NCBI RefSeq assembly: GCF_004341385.1
Contig: NZ_SLXE01000009.1
Location: 18,632 to 82,631 of the forward strand
DNA: 64,000 nt
Source of the DNA: Uruburuella suis
GTDB taxonomy: Bacteria; Pseudomonadota; Gammaproteobacteria; Burkholderiales; Neisseriaceae
Direction of reading: 5' to 3'
The notes under the pieces were generated by a model that saw only the letters and a list, made by a program, of their open reading frames with translations, was not told the DNA's origin and ran no database searches. Position 1 is the first letter of the stretch, and each line of letters starts with the position of its first letter. Positions 15,942 through 24,907 of the stretch are shown here, piece by piece. The position numbers and the translations under genes are program-made.

Positions 15942-17342
15942 ATGAAATCTTCTTTTTCAAACGCGGGCCGGCGCTTCGGCCGAAAGCTGGCGCACAAGCT
16001 GGTGCAAACGCAGCGTTTGTCGCGCAAAACGGCGGCATTTGCTTTTTTGCTGGCCGGTGCGGCGCTGGTGGCGCTCACTTCGCTGGTGTTTGCCAAAATG
16101 GCCGATTGGGCGTTGGAGCAAAATGCACACTGGGTGCAGCAATATCCTTGGTATGCCTGGCTCGCGCTGCCTTTGGGGCTGCCGCTGATTGTGTGGCTCA
16201 CGCGCCGTTTTGCGCCCTACACGTCGGGCAGCGGCATTCCGCAGGTGCTCGCTGCGCTCTCGCTGCCTTACGGGGCGCAGAAAACGCGGCTGGTGCAGCT
16301 GGGGCAAACGATGCTGAAAATTCCGCTCACGTTTTTGGGCATGCTCGCGGGGGCGTCGATCGGGCGCGAAGGGCCTTCGGTGCAGGTGGGCGCGGCGGTG
16401 ATGCTGGCTTGGGGCTCGTGGTGCAAAAAACACAATCTGGCTTTTAAGGGCTTGCAGGAAAACGATTTGCTCGCCGCCGGTGCGGCGGGCGGCTTGGCGG
16501 CGGCGTTTAATGCGCCTTTGGCAGGGGTGGTGTTTGCGATTGAAGAGCTGGGGCGCGGGGTGATGCTGCGCTGGGAGCGGCAGATTTTTATCGGCGTGTT
16601 GGCTGCGGGCTTTATCCAGGTGGCGGTGCAGGGCAACAACCCTTATTTTTCGGGCTTTCACGGCGAGGCGCTGCCGAATATGCTGGTGTGGGTGTTGTTG
16701 TGTGCGCTGGTGTGCGGCGTGGCCGGCGGTTTGTTTGCCCGTTTTCTCTATAAAGGTGCGGTTTGGGCGGCGCCGGAGCGCTGGCGCAGCTGGATGCGGC
16801 GCCATCCGCTTTTGCTGGCGGGCATTATCGGCCTGTTGCTGGCGGCCATCGGCACGGTTTATCAGGGGCAGACTTTCGGCACCGGCTATCACGAGGCTTC
16901 GGGCGCGCTGCGGCGCATGTATGAAGCGCCGCCGGGCGTGGCGCTGGCCAAATGGGCGGCCACGGTGTTGTCTTATTGGGCGGGCATTCCCGGCGGCATT
17001 TTCACGCCGGCACTCAGCGTGGGCGCGATGATAGGCCAGCAGATTGCCCAATTTGCCAGCCTAGAAACCGGCGCCAATGTGTTGGTGCTGATCTGCATGG
17101 CGGCTTTTTTGGCGGCAGCCACCCAATCGCCGCTCACTGCCAGTGTGATTGTGATGGAGATGACCGGCGGGCAGAATTTGTTGTTTTGGCTCTTGATTGG
17201 TGCTATTTTTGCATCTCAGGTGTCGCGCCAATTTTCACCCAAGCCGTTTTACCATGCGGCGGCGGCGCGCTTTCGGCAGCGGGTGCAGGAAGAATATGCG
17301 GAGCAGGCCAAGCTTGCCCGCGCAGAGAAAAAGGAGCAGTAA
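15942..17342 (+). CDS. clcA: ClC-type chloride channel / chloride-proton antiporter
   Basis: 466 residues, multi-helix inner-membrane protein. The three selectivity loops are clear: GSGIPQVLAAL, GREGPSVQVGAAV (with the gating Glu) and GIPGGIFTPALSVGA. In bacteria such proteins exchange chloride for protons, for example in acid resistance. Given the urease locus elsewhere in the window, an acid-stress role is possible but not shown. Its stop TAA (17340-17342) abuts the argJ ATG, so the two are probably cotranscribed. Confidence 0.92.
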   Translation: MKSSFSNAGRRFGRKLAHKLVQTQRLSRKTAAFAFLLAGAALVALTSLVFAKMADWALEQNAHWVQQYPWYAWLALPLGLPLIVWLTRRFAPYTSGSGIPQVLAALSLPYGAQKTRLVQLGQTMLKIPLTFLGMLAGASIGREGPSVQVGAAVMLAWGSWCKKHNLAFKGLQENDLLAAGAAGGLAAAFNAPLAGVVFAIEELGRGVMLRWERQIFIGVLAAGFIQVAVQGNNPYFSGFHGEALPNMLVWVLLCALVCGVAGGLFARFLYKGAVWAAPERWRSWMRRHPLLLAGIIGLLLAAIGTVYQGQTFGTGYHEASGALRRMYEAPPGVALAKWAATVLSYWAGIPGGIFTPALSVGAMIGQQIAQFASLETGANVLVLICMAAFLAAATQSPLTASVIVMEMTGGQNLLFWLLIGAIFASQVSRQFSPKPFYHAAAARFRQRVQEEYAEQAKLARAEKKEQ

Positions 17343-18563
17343 ATGGCAGTGAATTTGCGAGAAAAAGAAGCGGCGGAAATTTTAACTGTGGACGGCGCAC
17401 AGGTGTTTATCGGCCAGGCCGGTGTGAAAAAGCCCGACCACAACGATTTAACGCTGATTGTGCTCAACAAGGCCAACAGCGTGGGCGCGGTGTTTACCCA
17501 AAACCGCTTCTGCGCCGCGCCGGTGCACATTGCCAAACAGCATTTAACCAATGAAAACGGCATCCGCGCGCTGGTGATCAACACGGGCAACGCCAATGCC
17601 GGCACCGGCGCACAAGGCCGCGAAGATGCGCTGGCGGTGTGCGAAGCCGTGGCCGCGCAAGTGGGCTGCGACATCGAGCAGGTGCTGCCCTTTTCCACCG
17701 GCGTGATTCTCGAGCCCTTGCCGGCGCAAAAAATCATCCGCGCCCTGCCCGGCGTGAAAGCCGCGCATTGGAGCGATGCCGCCCGCGCCATCATGACCAC
17801 CGACACCGTGCCCAAAGCCGCCAGCCGCGAGGCCAAAATCGGCCAAAACCACACCGTGCGCGCCACCGGCATTGCCAAAGGCGCCGGCATGATTCACCCG
17901 AATATGGCCACCATGCTCGGCTTTATCGTTACCGATGCCAAAGTGTCGCAGCCGGTGCTGCAAATGATCACGCAGGAAATCGCCGATTTATCGTTTAACA
18001 GCATCACCGTAGACGGCGACACCAGCACCAACGACAGCTTCGTGGTAGTGGCCACCGGCAAAAGCGGCCAAAACGAAATCGACAATATTGCCGACCCGCG
18101 CTATGAACAGCTCAAAGCCATGCTCGGCAGCCTCGCGCTCGAACTGGCGCAGGCCATTGTGCGCGATGGCGAAGGCGCCACCAAATTCATCACCATCCAA
18201 GTGGAAAATGCCGAGAGCCGCGCCGAAGCACGCCAAGTGGCCTATGCCATCGCCCACTCGCCGCTGGTGAAAACCGCCTTTTTCGCCAGCGACCCCAATC
18301 TCGGCCGCATTCTCGCCGCCATCGGCTACTCGGGCGTGCCGCATCTGGACACCGACAAAGTGCGCCTTTACCTGGGCGATGTGCTGGTGGCCGAGCACGG
18401 CGGCCGCGCCGCGAGCTACACCGAAGCCGCCGGCCAGGCCGTGATGGCGCCCGCCGAAATCACCGTGCGCGTGGATTTGCAGCGCGGCAGCCACGGCGCC
18501 ACCGTGTATACCTGCGATTTATCGAAAGAATATGTGGCGATTAATGCGGATTACCGCTCATAA
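17343..18563 (+). CDS. argJ: Bifunctional ornithine acetyltransferase / N-acetylglutamate synthase
   Basis: Transfers acetyl from N-acetylornithine to glutamate in the cyclic arginine pathway. 406 residues, made as a precursor that cuts itself before Thr in the conserved segment MIHPNMATMLGFI; ATML is the cleavage site. The C-terminus with TCDLSKEYVAINADYRS is typical. Starts immediately after clcA (TAA-ATG) with no gap, so translation is probably coupled. Neighbourhood is otherwise unrelated to arginine. Confidence 0.96.
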   Translation: MAVNLREKEAAEILTVDGAQVFIGQAGVKKPDHNDLTLIVLNKANSVGAVFTQNRFCAAPVHIAKQHLTNENGIRALVINTGNANAGTGAQGREDALAVCEAVAAQVGCDIEQVLPFSTGVILEPLPAQKIIRALPGVKAAHWSDAARAIMTTDTVPKAASREAKIGQNHTVRATGIAKGAGMIHPNMATMLGFIVTDAKVSQPVLQMITQEIADLSFNSITVDGDTSTNDSFVVVATGKSGQNEIDNIADPRYEQLKAMLGSLALELAQAIVRDGEGATKFITIQVENAESRAEARQVAYAIAHSPLVKTAFFASDPNLGRILAAIGYSGVPHLDTDKVRLYLGDVLVAEHGGRAASYTEAAGQAVMAPAEITVRVDLQRGSHGATVYTCDLSKEYVAINADYRS

Positions 18564-18586
18564 GCCATAAATCGGCAAACCCACCG

Positions 18587-18620
18587 ACAGGCCGTCTGAA
18601 AGCTTTCAGACGGCCTGTTT
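18587..18620 (+). terminator. DUS terminator of clcA-argJ
   Basis: ACAGGCCGTCTGAAAG pairs with its complement and ends in GTTT, 23 bp after the argJ stop. Confidence 0.8.
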
Positions 18621-18811
18621 CATTATCGGGCGGCAAAACCTGCCGAATCATTGCCAAACATAAAACCCTGAATGACACACCTTAACCAAGCCCTACAAAA
18701 CCATTGCAGAGCATTTACTTTAAATATAATATTGCCATGCGGTTTGCAATAACGTATCGGCATTAAAAACATAAACTTACCTCTGAAATTATTGCTATCG
18801 GGAGAAACCAA

Positions 18812-20047
18812 ATGAAACCATTAAACTTACTCGCATCCTGCCTTGCCGCCTTATCGCTGGCCGCCTGCTCCAGCTCTGGCAGCAGCAGCCCCGGCGTTGC
18901 CGGCAATGCCAACCCGGGCACGGGCGGCGGCAATATCGGCACATCACCCGGTGGTGGCGGCAACGGCAACGGCAACACCACTCCGACCAATCCCGGCAAC
19001 GGCAGCGGCAACGACATCCCCACCGGCCCCGGTGCCGGCAATGCCAATCCGGGCACGGGCGGCGGCAATATCGGCACTTCGCCGACTGATGGCGGCAATG
19101 GCTCTACCACCCCGACCAACCCCGGCAACGGCAATGGCAACGACATCCCCACTGGCCCCGGTGCCGGCAATGCCAATCCGACACCAACCGATCCCACACC
19201 CGCACCCGATCCGGATCTTTCCGATGTGCAGGGCAATTTGTTGCGCACACTTGTCGACAAGGAATGGGAGAGTGTGGAATCCTCCGATGTAAAATATGAG
19301 CAGCGCCACAAACCCCTGCAATCCGACAACATCAACACCGTGCTGCTTGACGGCGAAAAAATCACGCTGATTCCCGCCTGCTATTTCAGCGGACAAGGCT
19401 GTGTTGCCGGCATGGCCGGGCCGGATTATAGGCGCATTGATCCCAAAGATGATGAAAATAAAGCGGTCACCGACCACAGCAAAATGTATTACAACTGGCG
19501 GCGCAACCGCGATGGCGAGCCTATTCAAAAAACCGTGGCGAGCAAACATTTAAACTATGCGCGCTATGGTTGGGTGTATTTTTATCCGCCGGATGATGAT
19601 CGCGATTATGTCGGCAGAGAATACTTTTTCGCCCACGGCCAACCCACCGAACTGGCCGGGAAAGACGCTATGCCGGTTGAAGGCAAGGCTGTTTATCGCG
19701 GCTATGCTTTGGTTTCTTATGGCTCATCCCCGACTTCCTTTGCACCGAGCCGCTATGATGCCCGCTTTAACGTGGATTTCGGCGCCAAAACCCTTTCCGG
19801 CAATTTGAAAGCGGATAAAGAAGACTATATGTCGTCGGTGGAATTCAAAGCCAAGATCAACGGCAACACCTTCAGCGGAGACACAGCTTATTTTGATAAA
19901 TCAAGCAATTACAATGTAGGCGTATATACAGAAGGTGGTTTTTACGGCCCGCAGGCACAAGAGCTTTCAGGCGTGTTCAGCGGCCGAGCAGCAGGAATAT
20001 GGGATTTCCCCACCTTTAAGGGCAGCTTCGGCGCCAGCAAGCAATAA
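18812..20047 (+). CDS. TbpB-like surface lipoprotein with Gly/Asn repeats
   Basis: 411 residues. Signal peptide with lipobox SLAAC (Cys19). Residues 20-135 are a low-complexity stalk of Gly, Asn, Pro and Thr: a unit of 43-45 residues (NANPGTGGGNIGTSP ... GNDIPTGPGAG) occurs twice and starts a third time. From about 285 the C-terminal part resembles the 8-stranded barrel of TbpB/NHBA-type proteins (FNVDFGAKTLSGNL, KINGNTFSGDTAYF, GGFYGPQAQELSGVFSG). Such proteins are exported to the cell surface by Slam translocators and bind host ligands; the ligand here is unknown and no Slam gene is in view. GGGAGAAACCAA precedes the ATG. Single gene. Confidence 0.8.
   Translation: MKPLNLLASCLAALSLAACSSSGSSSPGVAGNANPGTGGGNIGTSPGGGGNGNGNTTPTNPGNGSGNDIPTGPGAGNANPGTGGGNIGTSPTDGGNGSTTPTNPGNGNGNDIPTGPGAGNANPTPTDPTPAPDPDLSDVQGNLLRTLVDKEWESVESSDVKYEQRHKPLQSDNINTVLLDGEKITLIPACYFSGQGCVAGMAGPDYRRIDPKDDENKAVTDHSKMYYNWRRNRDGEPIQKTVASKHLNYARYGWVYFYPPDDDRDYVGREYFFAHGQPTELAGKDAMPVEGKAVYRGYALVSYGSSPTSFAPSRYDARFNVDFGAKTLSGNLKADKEDYMSSVEFKAKINGNTFSGDTAYFDKSSNYNVGVYTEGGFYGPQAQELSGVFSGRAAGIWDFPTFKGSFGASKQ
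18902..19165 (+). repeat. Two in-frame coding repeats (about 132 bp each) in the lipoprotein stalk
   Basis: Codons 31-75 and 76-118 encode nearly the same Gly/Asn/Pro/Thr unit; the nucleotide copies are very alike. Such a block could expand or shrink by recombination and so vary stalk length. Confidence 0.8.
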
Positions 20048-20062
20048 TCCCGCATCATCACA

Positions 20063-20098
20063 CAGGCCGTCTGAAAGCTTTTCAGACGGCCTGCTTTT
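20063..20098 (+). terminator. DUS terminator of the lipoprotein gene
   Basis: CAGGCCGTCTGAAA stem, short loop, complement and GCTTTT tail. Confidence 0.75.
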
Positions 20099-20147
20099 AC
20101 TGTGCTTGTCAGCCGGCGGCGCAATCCGCTATATTAAGGAGGCTCTG

Positions 20148-20338
20148 ATACCCATTCAAAAAATAATATACAAACAGGCAGCCTGTAGGTCGGATTCTCG
20201 AATCCGACACTTGTTCGCAGAACAAGGCACGCACATCGCTTTGGCCGTTGGCCAAATGTCGGATTCAAGAATCCGACCTACGCGGATGATGTTGCCGAAC
20301 TGCTTTTATTTTGTAAGGTTATTTTTTAGAATGGGTAT
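20148..20338. repeat. R1c, long R1 repeat (191 bp)
   Basis: Ends ATACCCATTCAAAAAATAA and TTATTTTTTAGAATGGGTAT. The core has the same palindromes as R1a in the opposite orientation. Confidence 0.8.
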
Positions 20339-20373
20339 GAAACCATAAAAACCATTTGGCAAAGTGAGAAAAT

Positions 20374-20919
20374 ATGAACCGTTTAACCCCCGACAACACC
20401 GTGTGCATCGTGGTAGATATCCAAGAGCGGCTGGTGCCTGCGCTGCATCATGCCGATGCGGCTATCGAGCGCAGCCGTGTGTTGCTGCAAGGCTTGCAGG
20501 CGCTGGATGTGCCGATTGTGATTACCGAGCAATATCCCAAAGGCTTAGGCCACACCGTGGCAGCCATCAAACTTTTGTTGGGCGATGCGGTGCCGCTGTT
20601 TGAAAAAACGCGCTTTTCCGCCCTTACCGATGAAGTGGCCGCCGAAATCAAGCGCCTAGGTGCGCAAAATGTGATTTTGGTGGGCGCTGAAGCACATGTG
20701 TGCATGCTGCAAACGGTGCTGGATTTGCGCGCGGAAGGCTTGGGCGTGTATGTGGCGCAAGAATGCACCACTTCGCGCGACCCGGCCAACAAAGCCAATG
20801 CGCTGGCGCAAATGGCGGCGGCGGGTGCGGTGGTGTCGAATGTGGAAAGCGTGCTGTTTCAATTGCTGGCCGATGCCAAACACCCCGCTTTTAAAACCGT
20901 GTCGAAATTGATTCAATAA
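20374..20919 (+). CDS. Isochorismatase-family cysteine hydrolase
   Basis: 181 residues. The Asp-Lys-Cys catalytic set is visible: CIVVDIQERLVPAL (Asp), FEKTRFSAL (Lys) and LVGAEAHVCMLQTVLDL (Cys). The family contains YcaC-like and nicotinamidase-like hydrolases of mostly unknown substrate; the short form with GAEAHVC is closest to YcaC-type proteins. Single gene with its own DUS terminator. Confidence 0.88.
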   Translation: MNRLTPDNTVCIVVDIQERLVPALHHADAAIERSRVLLQGLQALDVPIVITEQYPKGLGHTVAAIKLLLGDAVPLFEKTRFSALTDEVAAEIKRLGAQNVILVGAEAHVCMLQTVLDLRAEGLGVYVAQECTTSRDPANKANALAQMAAAGAVVSNVESVLFQLLADAKHPAFKTVSKLIQ

Positions 20920-20924
20920 GCCCG

Positions 20925-20955
20925 CAGGCCGTCTGAAAATCTTTCAGACGGCCTG
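20925..20955 (+). terminator. DUS terminator after the hydrolase
   Basis: CAGGCCGTCTGAAA and complement, 5 bp after the stop; only 18 bp before the next start. Confidence 0.7.
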
Positions 20956-20973
20956 TGTTGTGCAGGAAAAACC

Positions 20974-21477
20974 ATGCATCCCTACACCATAAACCGCGCC
21001 CAAGCGCACGATTTGGCCGCCATCGTCGAGATTTACAACAGCACGGTGGCCAGCCGCCAATCAACCGCCGATTTGAAGCCCGTGAGCGTGGCCGAGCGCC
21101 AAGCCTGGTTTGATGCCCACACCGGCGCGCGGCCTTTATATGTGCTGGGCAATGCCGATGGCGAAGTGCTCGCCTGGGGCTGCTTCAGCGATTATTACGC
21201 GCGCCCGGCCTACCACATCAGCGTGGAAATCAGCGTGTATGTGCGCCACGATATGCGCGGCGTGGGCGTGGGCAAAATCTTGCTGCAATATATGCTCGAG
21301 CAAGCGCCCTCGCTGGGCATACGCAATATTTTGGCGGTGATTTTCGGCCACAACCACGCCAGCATCCGCCTGTTTCACACGCTGGGCTTCCAAGAATGGG
21401 GCCGCCTGCCGCGGGTGTGCGATTTGGAAACACAGGAAGCGGATATTGTGATTTTGGGCAAACGAGTGGTGGCCTGA
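20974..21477 (+). CDS. GNAT acetyltransferase of the phosphinothricin/methionine-sulfoximine type
   Basis: 167 residues. The acetyl-CoA loop is VRHDMRGVGVGKILLQYML; IVEIYNSTVASRQSTADL and HNHASIRLFHTLGFQEWG are typical of the PAT/MnaT subgroup, which N-acetylates methionine analogues and herbicide-like amino acids. The true substrate here is unknown. Cotranscription with the hydrolase upstream is unlikely because a hairpin separates them. Confidence 0.87.
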   Translation: MHPYTINRAQAHDLAAIVEIYNSTVASRQSTADLKPVSVAERQAWFDAHTGARPLYVLGNADGEVLAWGCFSDYYARPAYHISVEISVYVRHDMRGVGVGKILLQYMLEQAPSLGIRNILAVIFGHNHASIRLFHTLGFQEWGRLPRVCDLETQEADIVILGKRVVA

Positions 21478-21514
21478 GCCGCGCAGATTAACCTTTTTGC
21501 CGGCAAACACAAGC

Positions 21515-21544
21515 GAGGCCGTCTGAAACCTTTCAGACGGCCTC
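21515..21544 (+). terminator. DUS terminator after the acetyltransferase
   Basis: GAGGCCGTCTGAAA and complement, an uninterrupted 14-bp stem. Confidence 0.75.
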
Positions 21545-21596
21545 GGCATATCATGCAATGATGGTATAACGAGGGTTTGCGGGTTTGAACCGCTGC

Positions 21597-21720
21597 TATA
21601 GTGGAATGCAAAAAAAAGTGACACAACGGGTAGGTTGGGTTGAAAACCCAACAAGCCACAGGCCGTCTGAAACGTTGGGTTTGGCAACCCAACCTACCTG
21701 TTATAGCGCGTAGCCTTTGT
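21597..21720. repeat. R2b, R2 repeat lacking its right end
   Basis: Starts TATAGTGGAATGCAAAAAAA, contains the R6-type arms around a DUS, and runs into an R5 half-palindrome (GTAGGTCGGATTCTCGAATC) where the right end should be. Confidence 0.65.
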
Positions 21721-21763
21721 AGGTCGGATTCTCGAATCCGACATTTGGCCGCGAGGCCGAACA

Positions 21764-21912
21764 TATAGTGGAGTGTAGGAAAAAGTGACACAACGGGTAG
21801 GTTGGGTTGAAAACCCAACAAGCCACAGGCCGTCTGAAACGTTGGGTTTATCAACCCAAGCTACCTGTTATAGTGCGTAGTTTTATATCACTTTTTCTTG
21901 CATTTCACTGTA
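21764..21912. repeat. R2c, complete R2 repeat (149 bp)
   Basis: TATAGTGGAGTGTAGGAAAAAG ... CACTTTTTCTTGCATTTCACTGTA. Arms with GTAGGTTGGGTT and a central DUS. In tandem with R2b, offset 167 bp. Confidence 0.75.
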
Positions 21913-22006
21913 TGGCCTCCCCGCTCGGCGGCAGCCCGTCGCGGCGGGGCGCTTATCTTATTTCAGGGTTTGGTATAATATCCGCTTTTTTCACGCCTGA
22001 TTTGCC

Positions 22007-22654
22007 ATGCTCTCTTTTATCCGCCGCTATCTGCCCGCGCCCGAGCGCTTGGCCGTGCTTTTTCTCGGCATTGTGATTCCGCTTTTGATTGCCGGTGAAA
22101 TTGCCGAAGAAGTGTTGGCGCAAGAGCGTTTTGCTTTCGAGCAGCCGCTGATGATGTGGGTGCACACCCATATCGGCCCGGCTTTCACGCCGCTTGCAGT
22201 GGCGCTGCACTATATCGGCAGCACGCCCGTGGCCGTGGTGCTCTCCATGCTTTTTGCCGCTTGGCATTACCTGCGCCGCCACCGCAGCTGGGCGGTGTTT
22301 ATCCTGCTGGGCACGGCGCTGCCCACGGCGGTGATGTTTGTGGCCAAGCAGTTTTTCAATCGAGCGCGCCCCGAATTTTGGCCGCGCATTATCCAGGAAA
22401 CCGGCGCATCGTTTCCCAGCGGCCACAGCACGTTTGCCGCCGCGCTGGCCACGGTGGTGGTGCTGGTTTATTGGCAATCGCCGCACCGCGGCCTGATTAT
22501 CGCCGCCGCGGCCGCTTTTGCCCTGCTGATGGGTTTATCGCGCATTGTGCTGGGCGTGCATTATCCTACCGATGTGCTGGTGGGCTGGATCACCGGCATG
22601 AGCACCGTGCTGGGGCTGCATATTGTGATGTATCGGCGGCTGCCGCACGCGTGA
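22007..22654 (+). CDS. PAP2-family membrane phosphatase
   Basis: 215 residues with about six helices. The three phosphatase motifs are present: KQFFNRARP, FPSGHSTFAA and SRIVLGVHYPTD. Likely acts on lipid phosphates such as undecaprenyl pyrophosphate or phosphatidylglycerophosphate on the periplasmic side; which one cannot be told. Start ATG 22007 follows GATTTGCC without a strong ribosome-binding site. Monocistronic. Confidence 0.88.
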   Translation: MLSFIRRYLPAPERLAVLFLGIVIPLLIAGEIAEEVLAQERFAFEQPLMMWVHTHIGPAFTPLAVALHYIGSTPVAVVLSMLFAAWHYLRRHRSWAVFILLGTALPTAVMFVAKQFFNRARPEFWPRIIQETGASFPSGHSTFAAALATVVVLVYWQSPHRGLIIAAAAAFALLMGLSRIVLGVHYPTDVLVGWITGMSTVLGLHIVMYRRLPHA

Positions 22655-22679
22655 TGCCACCGGGCTTGCCGTCGGGAAA

Positions 22680-22712
22680 ACAGGCCGTCTGAATCTTTTT
22701 TCAGACGGCCTG
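22680..22712 (+). terminator. DUS terminator of the PAP2 gene
   Basis: ACAGGCCGTCTGAA, loop with T run, complement. Confidence 0.75.
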
Positions 22713-22761
22713 TTGCCATATTATGATATTATCAAACAGGCACCGATGAAGGTTGCCAACC

Positions 22762-22910
22762 ATATTGAAATGCAAGAAAAAGTGGCACAAAACTGCACTC
22801 TACACAGCGCAGGTTGGGTTGGTAAACCAAGGTTTCAGACGGCTTGTAGATTTGTTGGGTTTACAACCCAACCTACCCGCTGTATCACTTTTTTATGCAT
22901 TCCACCATAT
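22762..22910. repeat. R2d, decayed R2 repeat
   Basis: Left end ATATTGAAATGCAAGAAAAAGTG and right end CACTTTTTTATGCATTCCACCATAT have a few changes from the consensus. Arms of R6 type with a DUS inside. Confidence 0.65.
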
Positions 22911-22957
22911 CACCAAGCAATCATCACTCAATTAAATCAAAGCCTTAACCAACCACC

Positions 22958-23911
22958 ATGCCAATCATATCCACCCTTCCCCCTTTACACACCCCGCGCT
23001 GGCTGCGCGGCGGCAATATCGAAACCCTTTATGCCAAATCGCTGCAACCGACGCCGCCGGCTTATCGACGCGAGCTTTTGCCCGACAGCACCGGCCAAAC
23101 GCTGGTGGCTTATGATTTTATCGACAGCCCCCGCGCCGATGCGCCGCTGCTGGTGCTGTTTCACGGTTTGGAAGGCAGCAGCCGCAGCCATTATGCCGCC
23201 GCGCTGATGCATGCGGTGGCCGCACACGGCTGGCACGGCGTGGTGGCGCATTTTCGCGGCTGCGGCGGCGTGGCCAACACCGCGCCGGTGTATTACCACT
23301 CGGGCGACAGCCGCGAAATCGAATTTATGCTGCAAACGCTGTCTGCGCGCTACAGCACGGTGTATGCCGCCGGCGTGTCGCTCGGCGGCAATGCGTTGGC
23401 CAAATATCTGGGCGAACAAGGCAGCCGCGCCCTGCCCCGCGCCGCGGCCGTGGTGTCGGCGCCGGTCGATCTCACCGCCGCCGGCACCCGTTTCGACAAA
23501 GGCGCCACCCGCCTGCTCTACACCCGCTATTTCCTCAACACGCTGATTCCCAAAGCGCGCGCGTTTGATTTCCACACCGAAGCGCTCAGCCGCTGCAAAA
23601 CGCTGTCTGATTTCGACAACGCTTTCACCGCGCCGCTGCACGGCTTTCAAAATGCCGCCGACTATTACCGCCGCGCCTCCTGCAAACCGCTATTGGGCGC
23701 CATTGCCACGCCCACGCTGCTGCTCAATGCGGTGAACGACCCTTTCCTGCCGCCCGAAGCACTGCTCTCTGAAAAAGAAGTGTCCAAAGCCGTCACCCTG
23801 CTGCAACCGGCGCACGGCGGCCATGTCGGCTTTGTGAGCGGGCACGGGCGCGGCCATTTAAATTGGCTGCCGCAAACGCTGCTGGCTTATTTCGGTGCGG
23901 TGGGCGCGTAA
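22958..23911 (+). CDS. Alpha/beta hydrolase, YheT family
   Basis: 317 residues. Oxyanion region LFHGLEGSSRSHYAAAL, nucleophile elbow GVSLGGNALAKYLGE, then LNAVNDPFLPPEAL (acid) and PAHGGHVGFVSG (His) complete the triad. The WLRGGNIETLYAK start is typical of YheT/UPF0017 hydrolases, for which an esterase role is assumed. Single gene; an interrupted DUS palindrome follows. Confidence 0.9.
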   Translation: MPIISTLPPLHTPRWLRGGNIETLYAKSLQPTPPAYRRELLPDSTGQTLVAYDFIDSPRADAPLLVLFHGLEGSSRSHYAAALMHAVAAHGWHGVVAHFRGCGGVANTAPVYYHSGDSREIEFMLQTLSARYSTVYAAGVSLGGNALAKYLGEQGSRALPRAAAVVSAPVDLTAAGTRFDKGATRLLYTRYFLNTLIPKARAFDFHTEALSRCKTLSDFDNAFTAPLHGFQNAADYYRRASCKPLLGAIATPTLLLNAVNDPFLPPEALLSEKEVSKAVTLLQPAHGGHVGFVSGHGRGHLNWLPQTLLAYFGAVGA

Positions 23912-23915
23912 ACCA

Positions 23916-23990
23916 CAGGCCGTCTGAAACTTTAGTTTCATGCGTACGATTACGCTGCGCTAATCGTACCTACGCGGTTTCAGACGGCCT
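23916..23990. repeat. DUS palindrome split by a GTACGATTA palindrome
   Basis: AGGCCGTCTGAAA and TTTCAGACGGCCT are separated by about 50 bp that includes GTACGATTACG and CTAATCGTAC. A related GTACGATTACG...CTAATCGTAC segment occurs at about 34538-34577. Could still form a branched terminator. Confidence 0.6.
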
Positions 23991-24058
23991 CGGCATCATG
24001 TTTGCGTTTACAGCCGATTTCCCTATAATGCGCAAAACTTCAGCCAACAGGATTATTT

Positions 24059-24664
24059 GTGAACACCACCGACATCATCCACATTATCGGCACCGCCGCT
24101 TTTGCCGTGTCCGGCTATCTGGTGGGCGTGCGTAAGCGGCTGGATTTGCTCGGCGTGCTGATTGTGGCGCTGCTCACCGCCATCGGCGGCGGCATGATGC
24201 GCGATGTGCTGGTGGGGCGCGTGCCGCTGGTGTTCACCCAACATTCGGCCATCATCACCATCGCCCTCACGCTGGTGGCCGCTTGGCTTTTCAAGCTGCA
24301 AAACCAGCGCGGCAAAACGCTGGCGGCTTCTTTTTTGCTGGCCGATTCGCTCGGGCTGGTGGCTTTCACCATCACCGGCGCGCAAGTGGGGCTGATGTAT
24401 GATTTAAACCTTTTCGGCGTGGTGATGCTGGGCTTTGTTACCGCCGTGGGCGGCGGCATTGTGCGCGACACATTGGTAAACGATATTCCGATGATTTTGC
24501 GCAAAGATTTTTACGGCACGGTGTCGGTGATTATCGGCCTGGCGCTTTATCTGCTCGATGCGGCCGGCTGGGTAAACCTTTTCACACTCAATATTCTGCT
24601 GTGGGGCGGCTACGCGCTCAGGCTGTGGGCGCACCGCGTGGCTTGGCGGCTGCCTCGGTTTTAA
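24059..24664 (+). CDS. TRIC / UPF0126 family membrane channel
   Basis: 201 residues; GTG start at 24059 chosen as the family start (NTTDIIHIIGTAAFAVSGYLVG). Two homologous halves of three helices each carry the motif: AIGGGMMRDVLVGRVP and AVGGGIVRDTLVNDIP. Bacterial TRIC proteins form trimeric potassium-selective channels; for this subgroup (E. coli YicG type) transport of small molecules such as glycine has also been proposed. Single gene. Confidence 0.9.
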   Translation: MNTTDIIHIIGTAAFAVSGYLVGVRKRLDLLGVLIVALLTAIGGGMMRDVLVGRVPLVFTQHSAIITIALTLVAAWLFKLQNQRGKTLAASFLLADSLGLVAFTITGAQVGLMYDLNLFGVVMLGFVTAVGGGIVRDTLVNDIPMILRKDFYGTVSVIIGLALYLLDAAGWVNLFTLNILLWGGYALRLWAHRVAWRLPRF

Positions 24665-24706
24665 ACACGCCCGCATGCGTTTGCATCAATATGATTGAAA
24701 ACCGAA

Positions 24707-24738
24707 AGGCCGTCTGAACATTTTCTTTCAGACGGCCT
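24707..24738 (+). terminator. DUS terminator of the TRIC gene
   Basis: AGGCCGTCTGAA, 8-base loop, complement. Confidence 0.7.
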
Positions 24739-24855
24739 GGTTGTCGAATGAAAAACGCGTGCGTGCCTGCGGCACACACCCTATGCGCCCGATGATTGGT
24801 TTTCGAGAACGCTTGTTTTTGAAAAATAAAAAAAACAATAGCTTATGCATTAAAA

Positions 24856-24887
24856 AGGCCGTTTGAAAGAAAATATTCAGACGGCCT
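24856..24887 (-). terminator. DUS terminator of the piuC-like gene
   Basis: AGGCCGTTTGAA (one base off) pairs with TTCAGACGGCCT after the minus-strand stop at 24908; A and T runs flank it. Confidence 0.7.
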
Positions 24888-24907
24888 CATGTTTTCCGGC
24901 AACCGGT

